Part shown: positions 1 through 5,002 of the stretch, piece after piece
Numbering within the stretch: the stretch's first letter is position 1
How the letters are laid out: the number at the start of each line of letters is the position of its first letter
From: a bacterium ADurb.Bin374
Lineage (GTDB): Bacteria > Riflebacteria > Ozemobacteria > Ozemobacterales > Ozemobacteraceae
Length of the DNA: 5,002 nucleotides
Reading direction: 5' to 3'
Assembly (NCBI GenBank): GCA_002068715.1
Contig: MWAR01000076.1
Coordinates: forward strand, 1 to 5,002
The notes under the pieces: generated by a model
Databases searched by the model: none
Told to the model about the DNA's origin: nothing
Seen by the model: the letters and a program-made list of their open reading frames with translations, nothing else
Translations under genes and position numbers: made by a program

Positions 1-23
1 TCGAAAAGGCGCAATGAACTCAT
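1..23 (-). CDS. possible start of the next gene (rpoB by position), cut by the window edge
   Basis: An ATG at 23-21 opens a reading frame that runs off the window after seven full codons (Met-Ser-Ser-Leu-Arg-Leu-Phe, then Asp or Glu). A purine-rich GAGGG lies about 8 nt upstream and an AGGAAG abuts the ATG, so initiation here is possible. The gene after rplL is rpoB, the RNA polymerase beta subunit, in most bacteria, and position is the only reason to suggest it. Eight residues are too few to recognise a family. The frame begins 91 nt after the rplL stop and lies beyond a strong terminator. A later start outside the window is equally possible. Confidence 0.25.
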
Positions 24-65
24 CTTCCTAGCCCTCTTTCAAACTTCACTCTTCGAATTTCACCC

Positions 66-100
66 AAAGAAAAACCGTGCGGCCAAAAGGCCGCACGGTT
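66..100 (-). terminator. strong intrinsic terminator after rplL
   Basis: On the minus strand a perfect 12-bp stem (AACCGTGCGGCC at 84-73 pairing with GGCCGCACGGTT at 100-89) closes a 4-nt loop. It is followed at once by a T-rich run, five T, one C and three T, down to position 66. It starts 14 nt after the rplL stop codon. This is a textbook Rho-independent terminator for the ribosomal-protein transcript. In many bacteria a partial terminator at this place lowers transcription of rpoBC relative to rplJL; whether this one is complete or leaky cannot be read from sequence. Confidence 0.92.
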
Positions 101-114
101 CTATCTTTGGGTTC

Positions 115-486
<372 letters not shown>

Positions 487-556
487 TGTTCTAACTCCTT
501 CTTCTTATGCTTGTTGTTCGATGAAATTGAATAATATTGAACGGTATAGATCAGGT

Positions 557-1087
557 TCAGGCCGCGGCCTTTTCCTTCTGCTCTTTGAGGGCCTGCAGGG
601 CATACGCGAACTTGCGGATCGTGCCCTGAGAGACGGAGAGCATGTTCCGGATCGGTCCAACCATGGTGGAGAGCAGCATGCTGAGCATCTGCTGCTTGTT
701 CGGAAGCTTCGAGAGGGCCTCGAGTTCCTTCACGGTGAGGACCTTGTCGCCGAGCAGTCCGGCCTTGAACTGGAACTTCTTGGCCTTTTCCGCGAATTCG
801 AACAGTGCCTTCACGGGCGCCGCTTCGTCGTGATACCCGAAGGTCACGGTGTTTTCGCCGGTCAGGAAGGGTTCGAGCGCCTGGTGCTGCGGATCGTGCA
901 GCGCGCGGCGAGCGAGCTTGTTCTTGACGACCTTCATCTCGTCACCGAGATTGCGAATGCTCTTGCGGACAGCGTTCATCTCTTCGACGGTGACGCCTTC
1001 ACATCCGGCCACGATGACGACCTTGGCCTTCGAAAGCTTGTCCTTCAGCTCGTTGATGTAGGTTTCTTTCTGTTTCATATCTGCCAT
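557..1087 (-). CDS. rplJ: 50S ribosomal protein L10 (uL10)
   Basis: uL10 anchors the L7/L12 dimers to the 23S rRNA next to L11 and is the autogenous repressor of its own operon. The 176-residue protein matches the family in length. The N-terminal rRNA-binding domain covers residues about 4-130, including the conserved VTVEEMNAVRK at 32-42 and KVVKNKLARRAL at 52-63. The C-terminal helix (about 135-176) ends in a Lys/Glu/Ala tail and carries the L12-binding segments. The start at ATG 1087 is chosen because a perfect AAGGAGGTGA Shine-Dalgarno lies at 1105-1096, 8 nt upstream. An upstream in-frame GTG at 1099 sits inside that site, and a downstream ATG at 1078 is too far away. It has 215 nt of structured leader upstream with a kink-turn and attenuator, consistent with feedback by L10-L12. 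Sequence around residues 29-30 (Cys-Glu where many homologues have Tyr/Phe-Arg) is a mild variation. Confidence 0.97.
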   Translation of the reverse strand: MADMKQKETYINELKDKLSKAKVVIVAGCEGVTVEEMNAVRKSIRNLGDEMKVVKNKLARRALHDPQHQALEPFLTGENTVTFGYHDEAAPVKALFEFAEKAKKFQFKAGLLGDKVLTVKELEALSKLPNKQQMLSMLLSTMVGPIRNMLSVSQGTIRKFAYALQALKEQKEKAAA

Positions 1088-1095
1088 TTTGAGAG

Positions 1096-1105
1096 TCACC
1101 TCCTT
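1096..1105 (-). promoter_or_regulatory. rplJ ribosome binding site, full anti-SD complement
   Basis: AAGGAGGTGA is a 10-nt perfect complement to the conserved 3' tail of 16S rRNA and stands 8 nt before ATG 1087, so it fixes the rplJ start. Four of its bases (GGTG, 1100-1097) can pair with CACC at 1110-1107. This puts the purine core in a 6-nt loop of a small hairpin, so translation may be adjustable. Confidence 0.9.
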
Positions 1106-1131
1106 CGGTGGCTGTATCGTAATCCGTAATC

Positions 1132-1163
1132 AAAAAGGGTTTCCGGCCCGAAACCGGAAACCC
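1132..1163 (-). terminator. intrinsic terminator (attenuator) in the rplJ leader
   Basis: GGGTTTCCGG (1163-1154) pairs perfectly over 10 bp with CCGGAAACCC (1146-1137) around a 7-nt loop and is followed by five T (1136-1132). This is a full intrinsic terminator 44 nt ahead of the rplJ start and downstream of the L10-binding fold. Because rplJ and rplL must still be expressed, it should act conditionally. Its 5' arm is also the partner of a competing antiterminator, described with the leader. Confidence 0.88.
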
Positions 1164-1254
1164 TTCGTGATACTTCGAGGTTTCACCAGTCTCGGCAGGC
1201 CGGCCGACCCTTTCGGATCGAGCCGATTAACGCATCGGACCCGCGTCTACGACT
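1148..1254 (-). promoter_or_regulatory. L10 leader: kink-turn, two-hairpin junction and antiterminator
   Basis: This is a cis-acting mRNA leader that binds L10 (or the L10-L12 complex). Read on the minus strand, AGTC (1254-1251) pairs with GACT (1191-1188). A 3-nt bulge GTA follows, then tandem sheared G1247-A1192 and A1246-G1193, a C-C mismatch, and the 7-bp helix GCGGGTC (1244-1238) with GGCCTGC (1201-1195). This is a canonical kink-turn. The upper helix opens into two hairpins: CGAT/ATCG around 1237-1224, and CGATCC with a GAAA loop and GGGTCG at 1220-1205. The arrangement resembles helices 42-44 of 23S rRNA, where L10 and L11 bind, and matches the pattern I recall for the L10 leader family. 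An alternative fold pairs 1195-1178 with 1163-1148 (16 bp, two bulged bases). That fold removes the kink-turn strand and blocks the terminator, so L10 binding should favour termination. The pairing is read by hand from sequence; the mechanism is inferred. Confidence 0.9.
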
Positions 1255-1269
1255 CAGAACTATGCTTCA

Positions 1270-1285
1270 GGCCGCCGAAGCGGCC
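1270..1285 (-). other. UUCG-capped hairpin just after rplA
   Basis: GGCCGC (1285-1280), loop TTCG (1279-1276) and GCGGCC (1275-1270) form a perfect 6-bp stem with the very stable C(UUCG)G tetraloop, 17 nt after the rplA stop. No T-run follows, so it is not an intrinsic terminator. It could protect the 3' end of a processed rplKA mRNA, insulate the rplJ leader fold, or be a pause site. Confidence 0.6.
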
Positions 1286-1302
1286 GTAAGCGGGAATGCA
1301 CA

Positions 1303-2022
1303 TCACACGGCGATCTTCTCGACCGTGGCGCGCGCGGCGTTGACATCGAGATCGATGCCAGGGCCCATCGTCGAGCTGATGGTGCAGCCCTTGATGTAGG
1401 TCCCCTTCGCGCCGGACGGCTTGGCCTTGTTGATGGCCTGGAAGAAGGTTAGGAAGTTGTCGTGCAGTTTCTTCGCACCGAACGAGGCTTTGCCAATGAT
1501 CGAGTGGATGATACCGGCCTTCTCGACGCGGTACTGCACCTTACCGGACTTGAGTTCCTGAACCACTTTTCCGATGTCCATGGTCACGGTTCCGACCTTG
1601 GGGTTGGGCATCAGGTTGCGGGGGCCCAGAATGCGGCCGAGTTTTCCGACGAACTTCATCATGTCGGGGGTCGCCACGGCGGCATCGAACTCCGTCCAGC
1701 CTCCTTCGATCTTGGTAACCAGGTCCTGGGCACCAACGAAGTCTGCTCCAGCAGCTTCGGCCTCTTTGGCCTTCTCGCCAGCGGCAAAAACCACGACACG
1801 GCAGGTTTTGCCTACGCCATGAGGCAGCACAACGCTGCCACGCAGCTGCTGATCGGCATACTTCGGATCGAGGCCGGTGCGGACGGCGATGTCGACGGTT
1901 TCATCGAACTTGGCCGATGCGCAGGCGACTACTTTCTCGAAGGCAGCCTCCGGGGTGAAGACCTGACCCAGGACGACATGCTTTTCCTTCAGAGCTGCAA
2001 AACGCTTGGAGTGTTTCGGCAT
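1303..2022 (-). CDS. rplA: 50S ribosomal protein L1 (uL1)
   Basis: uL1 forms the mobile stalk at the ribosomal E site that helps release deacylated tRNA. In many bacteria it also represses its own mRNA. The protein has 239 residues, slightly longer than the usual 230 or so. The N terminus MPKHSKRF is typical. The family signature spans about 119-147, with the conserved core [17 protein letters not shown] at 126-142, and the C-terminal STMGPG is at 217-222. Both rRNA-binding halves of domain I are therefore present. The start at ATG 2022 is supported by homology of the first residues. The clear AGGAGG at 2042-2037 lies 14 nt upstream, a longer spacing than normal, and no nearer ATG or GTG start offers a better fit. 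It follows rplK by 64 nt and precedes the L10 leader. Confidence 0.97.
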   Translation of the reverse strand: MPKHSKRFAALKEKHVVLGQVFTPEAAFEKVVACASAKFDETVDIAVRTGLDPKYADQQLRGSVVLPHGVGKTCRVVVFAAGEKAKEAEAAGADFVGAQDLVTKIEGGWTEFDAAVATPDMMKFVGKLGRILGPRNLMPNPKVGTVTMDIGKVVQELKSGKVQYRVEKAGIIHSIIGKASFGAKKLHDNFLTFFQAINKAKPSGAKGTYIKGCTISSTMGPGIDLDVNAARATVEKIAV

Positions 2023-2056
2023 ACGGGTAATGTTTTCCTCCTTTCTTCAGGAATGG

Positions 2057-2074
2057 CCGGCCGTTTCGGGCCGG
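2057..2074 (-). other. hairpin in the rplK-rplA spacer
   Basis: CCGGCC (2074-2069) and GGCCGG (2062-2057) form a 6-bp GC stem with the 6-nt loop CGAAAC, between the rplK stop and the rplA Shine-Dalgarno. No T-run follows. It could stall ribosomes or polymerase, or mark a processing site. I could not recognise an L1-binding motif in it with confidence. Confidence 0.5.
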
Positions 2075-2086
2075 TTGAATTCGGAA

Positions 2087-2512
2087 TCAGCCAACGACTT
2101 CCATGCCCATGCTGCGGGCGGTGCCCTTGACCATGCTGATCGCGGCTTCCATCGAGCCGGCGGTCAGGTCGGGCATCTTGCGCTTGGCGATCTCGGTCAC
2201 CTGGGCGAGAGTCACCTTGCCGACCTTGGTGCGGCCGGAAGTGGCGTTGCCCTTCTCGATCTTCGCGGCCTTCTTCAGAAGGAACGCCACGGGCGGGGTC
2301 TTGGTGATGAAGGTGTAAGACCGATCGCTGTAGACCGTGATGATGACCGGAATGACGGCATCGCCTTCCTTGGACGTTCTGGCATTGAAGTTCTTGCAGA
2401 AGTCCATGATGTTGACGCCGTGCTGGCCAAGGGCCGGACCGACCGGGGGAGCCGGGTTTGCCTTGCCGGCGGGAATCTGCAGTTTGACGAAACCGGTAAC
2501 TTTCTTGGCCAT
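2087..2512 (-). CDS. rplK: 50S ribosomal protein L11 (uL11)
   Basis: uL11 binds the 23S GTPase-associated centre and acts in factor binding and in sensing uncharged tRNA by RelA. The length is the standard 141 residues. The N-terminal domain (about 1-70) carries Pro-22/Pro-23 in the switch segment of the thiostrepton site and the conserved [11 protein letters not shown] at 25-35. The C-terminal rRNA-binding domain (about 75-141) ends in the signature [13 protein letters not shown] 2512 has AAGGAGT at 2527-2521, 8 nt upstream. It lies 34 nt after nusG and is surely in the same transcript. In enterics L1 represses the rplK leader; I cannot identify such a site here. Confidence 0.98.
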   Translation of the reverse strand: MAKKVTGFVKLQIPAGKANPAPPVGPALGQHGVNIMDFCKNFNARTSKEGDAVIPVIITVYSDRSYTFITKTPPVAFLLKKAAKIEKGNATSGRTKVGKVTLAQVTEIAKRKMPDLTAGSMEAAISMVKGTARSMGMEVVG

Positions 2513-2546
2513 TTTCTCGTACTCCTTCGAACGTTAGGGGAGAGCG

Positions 2547-3092
2547 TCAGGACTCTTCGAGCTGGATCAGATCGACTTCGATAGCGGTATCGCGTCCGAA
2601 GATGAAAACCAGCACCTTGGCCTTGCGCTTTTCCTGGTTGATTTCCTTGATGACACCGATGAAATCCGTGAACGGACCATCGATGATCTTGACCGTCTGC
2701 CCCTCGGTAAACCCGATGGGCGTCATGGCAGCCGACCGCTGCGGGCCGATGCCGGCCGTGCGCAGGACGTTCTGCACTTCCTTGTCGTGAAGCGGAGTCG
2801 GCTTGTCGCCAAGTCCGACGAACCCGGTGACGCCGGGGGTGTTCTTCACGACCGTCCACGTGTCGTCATCCATGTTCATCTGGACGAGGACGTAGCCGGG
2901 GTAAATCTTGCGGGTCTGGGTGACACGCTCACCGTCCTGGACGCGCTCGGCGCTCTCGGTCGGAACGAGCACCTCGAAGATGCGCTCCTGTTTTCCGAGA
3001 AGCTGGACGCGGTGCTCCAGGTTGGCCTTGACCTTGTATTCAGACCCGGAATTGGTATGGATCACATACCATTTAGCTCTGGAGATGTTCAC
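2547..3092 (-). CDS. nusG: transcription termination/antitermination factor NusG
   Basis: NusG binds the RNA polymerase clamp and aids elongation, works with Rho, and can link the polymerase to ribosomal protein S10. The protein has 181 residues. The NGN domain (about 5-115) opens with KWYVIHTNSGSE and has the conserved RKIYPGYVLVQM at 61-72 and NTPGVTGFVG at 84-93. The KOW domain (about 129-181) shows GQTVKIIDGPF at 131-141. The start codon is GTG (3092-3090), overlapping the secE stop by 4 nt (GTGA), with GGGAAGG at 3106-3100 as the ribosome site inside secE. No nearby ATG competes. The overlap implies translational coupling of the two, an arrangement common in bacteria. Confidence 0.97.
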   Translation of the reverse strand: MNISRAKWYVIHTNSGSEYKVKANLEHRVQLLGKQERIFEVLVPTESAERVQDGERVTQTRKIYPGYVLVQMNMDDDTWTVVKNTPGVTGFVGLGDKPTPLHDKEVQNVLRTAGIGPQRSAAMTPIGFTEGQTVKIIDGPFTDFIGVIKEINQEKRKAKVLVFIFGRDTAIEVDLIQLEES

Positions 3093-3322
3093 AGTCCGAC
3101 CTTCCCGCCACCCACGATGACCTTCAGCACTTCACCGAACACGACATCGAGAAGGCCGATGAACAGCCCAAGGCCGATGGATGAAATGATGACGACCTTC
3201 GTCGAGAGCTTGATGTTCTCGAAGGTCGGCCAGGCGACGCGACCCTTCTCGGGTCGCACTTCGATCCAGACTTCCATCAGATGCCGGGACAGTTCTTTCC
3301 AGTAGGTGCGTAACTTATCCAT
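3089..3322 (-). CDS. secE: preprotein translocase subunit SecE
   Basis: SecE is the small essential subunit that clamps SecY in the inner-membrane protein channel. The 77-residue form has one transmembrane helix, as in most bacteria, unlike the three-helix E. coli form. Residues 1-30 are an amphipathic cytoplasmic helix. The hallmark segment RVAWPTFENI (28-37) carries the conserved Trp-Pro. A hydrophobic span at about 43-70 crosses the membrane, interrupted by Asp-59 and Glu-64. ATG 3322 has GAGGGG at 3331-3326. It lies 35 nt after tRNA-Trp and overlaps nusG by 4 nt. Confidence 0.96.
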   Translation of the reverse strand: MDKLRTYWKELSRHLMEVWIEVRPEKGRVAWPTFENIKLSTKVVIISSIGLGLFIGLLDVVFGEVLKVIVGGGKVGL

Positions 3323-3357
3323 GTGCCCCTCTATATAGTAAGTGATCTTGTATCAAG

Positions 3358-3430
3358 CAGGGCTGAAGGGAATCGAACCCCTAACCCCCGGTTTTGGAGA
3401 CCGGTGCTCTGCCAATTGAGCTACAGCCCT
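3358..3430 (-). tRNA. tRNA-Trp (anticodon CCA)
   Basis: The 73-nt gene folds into a complete cloverleaf. The acceptor AGGGCTG pairs with CAGCCCT. The D arm is GCTC/GAGC with loop AATTGGCA. The anticodon arm is CCGGT, loop CTCCAAA, ACCGG, which gives anticodon CCA. The variable loop is 5 nt. The T arm is AGGGG/CCCTT (one G-U pair) with loop TTCGATT. The discriminator is G73. The 3' CCA is not encoded (GCTT follows), so it must be added by nucleotidyltransferase. It sits between rpmG and secE in the same direction, a conserved position. No independent promoter is evident, so it is probably cut out of a longer transcript. Confidence 0.98.
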
Positions 3431-3458
3431 AGACGCTGAATCATCTGTACTTTGACGG

Positions 3459-3486
3459 TAAAACCAGCGTTTGTGTGCGCTGGTTT
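3459..3486 (-). terminator. weak intrinsic terminator or attenuator between rpmG and tRNA-Trp
   Basis: AAACCAGCG (3486-3478) pairs over 9 bp with CGCTGGTTT (3469-3461) around an 8-nt loop, ending in a run of four T, three of which lie in the stem. The A-T bottom and short T tract suggest partial termination of the tuf-rpmG message, with read-through into tRNA-Trp and secE. It could also simply be a processing signal ahead of the tRNA. Confidence 0.5.
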
Positions 3487-3509
3487 CATTCCGCTCAGTT
3501 CAGAAACGC

Positions 3510-3659
3510 TTACTTGCCCTCTTTGTGGGGAGTGTGCTTCCGCTCTGCCGGGCAGTATTTGCTCAGCTCGATGCGGTCAGGATCGTTGCGCTTGTTTTTC
3601 ATGGACGTGTAATTCTTGCGCTTGCAGCTCGTGCACACAAGGTTGATCTGTTCTCGCAT
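3510..3659 (-). CDS. rpmG: 50S ribosomal protein L33 (bL33)
   Basis: bL33 is a small non-essential protein of the large subunit near the E site. Starting at ATG 3659 gives 49 residues, exactly the usual length, beginning [13 protein letters not shown] longer frame extends upstream but its start would lie in the terminator region, and GAGGGAG about 6-12 nt before ATG 3659 fits as ribosome site. The family core is clear: CTSC at 9-12, then [17 protein letters not shown] at 16-32, then KYCP at 34-37. Zinc-binding L33 has two CxxC pairs; here Cys-9, Cys-12 and Cys-36 are present, but the fourth position (39) is Glu. It lies between tuf and tRNA-Trp, a common placement. Confidence 0.95.
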   Translation of the reverse strand: MREQINLVCTSCKRKNYTSMKNKRNDPDRIELSKYCPAERKHTPHKEGK

Positions 3660-3709
3660 AGGACTCCCTCTTTTCGGAACATTCGACCCACGAATCGGGC
3701 CGGAAGAGA

Positions 3710-3740
3710 AACCCCGGGGCGGTTGCCCCACCCCGGGGCT
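3710..3740 (-). terminator. GC-rich hairpin after tuf, probable partial terminator
   Basis: CCCCGGGG (3738-3731) pairs with CCCCGGGG (3719-3712). With a flanking G-T and an A-T pair this makes a 10-bp stem around an 11-nt loop, 10 nt after the tuf stop. The tail reads TTTCTCTTCC, pyrimidine-rich but with few T in a row. It probably terminates a share of tuf transcripts and stabilises their 3' end while letting some continue into rpmG. Confidence 0.6.
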
Positions 3741-3750
3741 CCGTTATGAC

Positions 3751-4944
3751 TTACTCGGTGATCGAGGCGACAACGCCTGCGCCGACGGTGTGGCCGCCTT
3801 CGCGGATGGCGAAGCGGAGACCCTGCTCGCACGCGATCGGGGTGATCAGCTCGCAGATGAACTCGGCGCGGTCGCCCGGCATGACCATTTCCTTGCCTTC
3901 GCCCAGCTGGACGACGCCGGTGACGTCCGTCGTGCGGAAGTAGAACTGGGGCCGATAGCCACTGAAGAACGGCGTATGGCGGCCACCCTCTTCCTTCGAC
4001 AGGATGTAGACCTGGGCCTTGAACTTCTTGTGCGGGGTGATGCTCTTCGGCTTGGCCAGGACCATGCCGCGCTCGACTTCTTCCTTGGTGATGCCGCGGA
4101 GCAGCAGACCAACGTTGTCGCCGGCCTGACCCTGATCGAGGGTCTTGCGGAACATCTCGACGCCAGTGACGGTCGAGGTTTTGACTTCTTCCATCAGACC
4201 GACGATCTCGATGGCATCGCCGACCTTGATCATGCCGCGCTCGATGCGGCCCGTCACGACGGTGCCGCGGCCGGTGATCGTGAACACGTCTTCGACGGGC
4301 ATCAGGAAGGGCTTGTCGAGTTCGCGCTGCGGCTCGGGAATGTATTCGTCGAGGGTCTTGAGCAGCTTGATGATCGGCTCGGCCGCCGGGCCTTCGCCGC
4401 CGGCTTCCATGGCCTTGAGGGCGCTGCCGCGGATGATCGGGGTCTTGTCGCCGGGGAACTCGTACTTGTTGAGCAGATCGCGAACTTCGAGCTCGACGAG
4501 GTCGAGCAGCTCGGGATCGTCAACCATGTCGCACTTGTTCAGGAACACGACGATGTAGGGAACGCCGACCTGGCGGGCCAGGAGGACGTGTTCTTTGGTC
4601 TGGGGCATCGGGCCGTCGGAAGCGGAAACGACGAGAACCGCTCCATCCATCTGGGCGGCGCCGGTGATCATGTTCTTGATGTAGTCGGCGTGGCCGGGGC
4701 AATCCACATGGGCATAGTGCCGGATGTCGGTTTCATACTCGACGTGGCAGGTATTGATCGTGATGCCGCGAGCCTTCTCTTCGGGTGCGGAATCGATCTG
4801 ATCATAATTCAACGCCTTCCCCTTACCGGCTTTGGCCGAAGTCAGCGTAATGGCAGACGTGAGAGTGGTCTTGCCGTGGTCGATGTGACCGATCGTACCG
4901 ACGTTGACGTGCGGCTTGGTCCGGGTAAAAGTTTCCTTAGCCAT
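3751..4944 (-). CDS. tuf: translation elongation factor Tu (EF-Tu)
   Basis: EF-Tu is the GTPase that carries aminoacyl-tRNA to the ribosomal A site. The 397-residue protein is full length. The G domain (about 1-205) has the P-loop GHIDHGKT at 19-26, switch I RGITIN at 59-64, DCPGH at 81-85 with catalytic His-85, NKCD at 136-139 and SAL at 174-176. Domain 2 (about 210-305) contains [17 protein letters not shown], and domain 3 runs from about 306 to the end. ATG 4944 has AGGAGGA at 4955-4949, 4 nt upstream. The 58 nt upstream inside the window show no clear promoter and no end of a preceding gene. Many bacteria have a second tuf near fusA; the window cannot tell. All catalytic residues are present. 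Confidence 0.99.
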   Translation of the reverse strand: MAKETFTRTKPHVNVGTIGHIDHGKTTLTSAITLTSAKAGKGKALNYDQIDSAPEEKARGITINTCHVEYETDIRHYAHVDCPGHADYIKNMITGAAQMDGAVLVVSASDGPMPQTKEHVLLARQVGVPYIVVFLNKCDMVDDPELLDLVELEVRDLLNKYEFPGDKTPIIRGSALKAMEAGGEGPAAEPIIKLLKTLDEYIPEPQRELDKPFLMPVEDVFTITGRGTVVTGRIERGMIKVGDAIEIVGLMEEVKTSTVTGVEMFRKTLDQGQAGDNVGLLLRGITKEEVERGMVLAKPKSITPHKKFKAQVYILSKEEGGRHTPFFSGYRPQFYFRTTDVTGVVQLGEGKEMVMPGDRAEFICELITPIACEQGLRFAIREGGHTVGAGVVASITE

Positions 4945-5002
4945 GTGGTCCTCCTGATGATGTATGAGCGATTGAAACTGATGCGGGACCTGCTTGCGGA
5001 GG

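Noticed and set aside
1088..1099. Upstream GTG (1099) as rplJ start
   Set aside because: It lies inside the Shine-Dalgarno itself; ATG 1087 has ideal spacing and fits the family N terminus.
1462..2584. Long plus-strand frames opposite rplA and rplK (1462-2130 and 2006-2584)
   Set aside because: They are mirror frames of well-conserved genes, with no ribosome site or family resemblance.
2275..2859. 194-codon minus-strand frame spanning nusG and rplK
   Set aside because: It overlaps both genes out of frame and gives an Arg/Pro/Ser-rich product typical of a shifted reading of GC-rich genes.
3330..3356. Promoter-like pair TTGATA / TATAGA before secE
   Set aside because: The spacer is only 15 nt, the -10 box overlaps the secE ribosome site, and transcription would start almost at the ATG. 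An AT-rich 35-nt gap explains it by chance.
3452..3457. TTGACG on the plus strand as a -35 box
   Set aside because: No -10 box is present 16-18 nt downstream, and no plus-strand gene follows.
4945..5002. N-terminal extension of EF-Tu (frame open upstream to the window edge)
   Set aside because: The AGGAGGA just before ATG 4944 and the standard EF-Tu N terminus MAKE fix the start; the upstream frame is merely free of stops.

Overview
This window comes from a GC-rich bacterium (GC judged by eye). It carries a classic translation and transcription housekeeping cluster, and every gene is on the minus strand. In transcription order, from high to low coordinate, it reads tuf (EF-Tu), rpmG (L33), tRNA-Trp(CCA), secE, nusG, rplK (L11), rplA (L1), rplJ (L10), rplL (L7/L12). 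In most bacteria rpoB and rpoC follow; only a possible first few codons of the next gene can be seen at the left edge. All genes look intact and of normal length. The proteins are ordinary bacterial types, and I cannot place the organism in a phylum from them.

Layout. The right part (4944-3510) holds tuf, a GC-rich hairpin that may be a weak terminator, and rpmG. A second weak terminator-like hairpin separates rpmG from tRNA-Trp (3430-3358). The middle (3322-2087) holds secE and nusG, overlapping by 4 nt, then rplK. The left part (2022-115) holds rplA, a 215-nt regulatory leader, rplJ and rplL. A very strong intrinsic terminator follows at 100-66. No stretch longer than 300 bases lacks a gene. 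I see no mobile element, CRISPR array or defence gene.

How the parts work together. EF-Tu delivers aminoacyl-tRNA, including Trp-tRNA, to the ribosome. L11, L10 and L7/L12 form the GTPase-associated stalk that EF-Tu and EF-G use. L1 forms the E-site stalk and L33 is a small 50S protein. SecE is part of the membrane channel for secreted proteins. NusG is a transcription elongation factor that also couples RNA polymerase to the ribosome.

Most interesting region. The rplA-rplJ spacer folds on paper into a complete L10 (rplJL) attenuation switch. It has a canonical kink-turn below a junction with two hairpins, resembling the 23S rRNA site for L10. It also has a 10-bp intrinsic terminator with a U5 tract. 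A 16-bp antiterminator can form that uses up both the 3' strand of the kink-turn and the whole 5' arm of the terminator. This belongs to a known class of ribosomal-protein autoregulation, so it is a well-resolved instance and not a new system. I found no convincing evidence for an undescribed system in this window.
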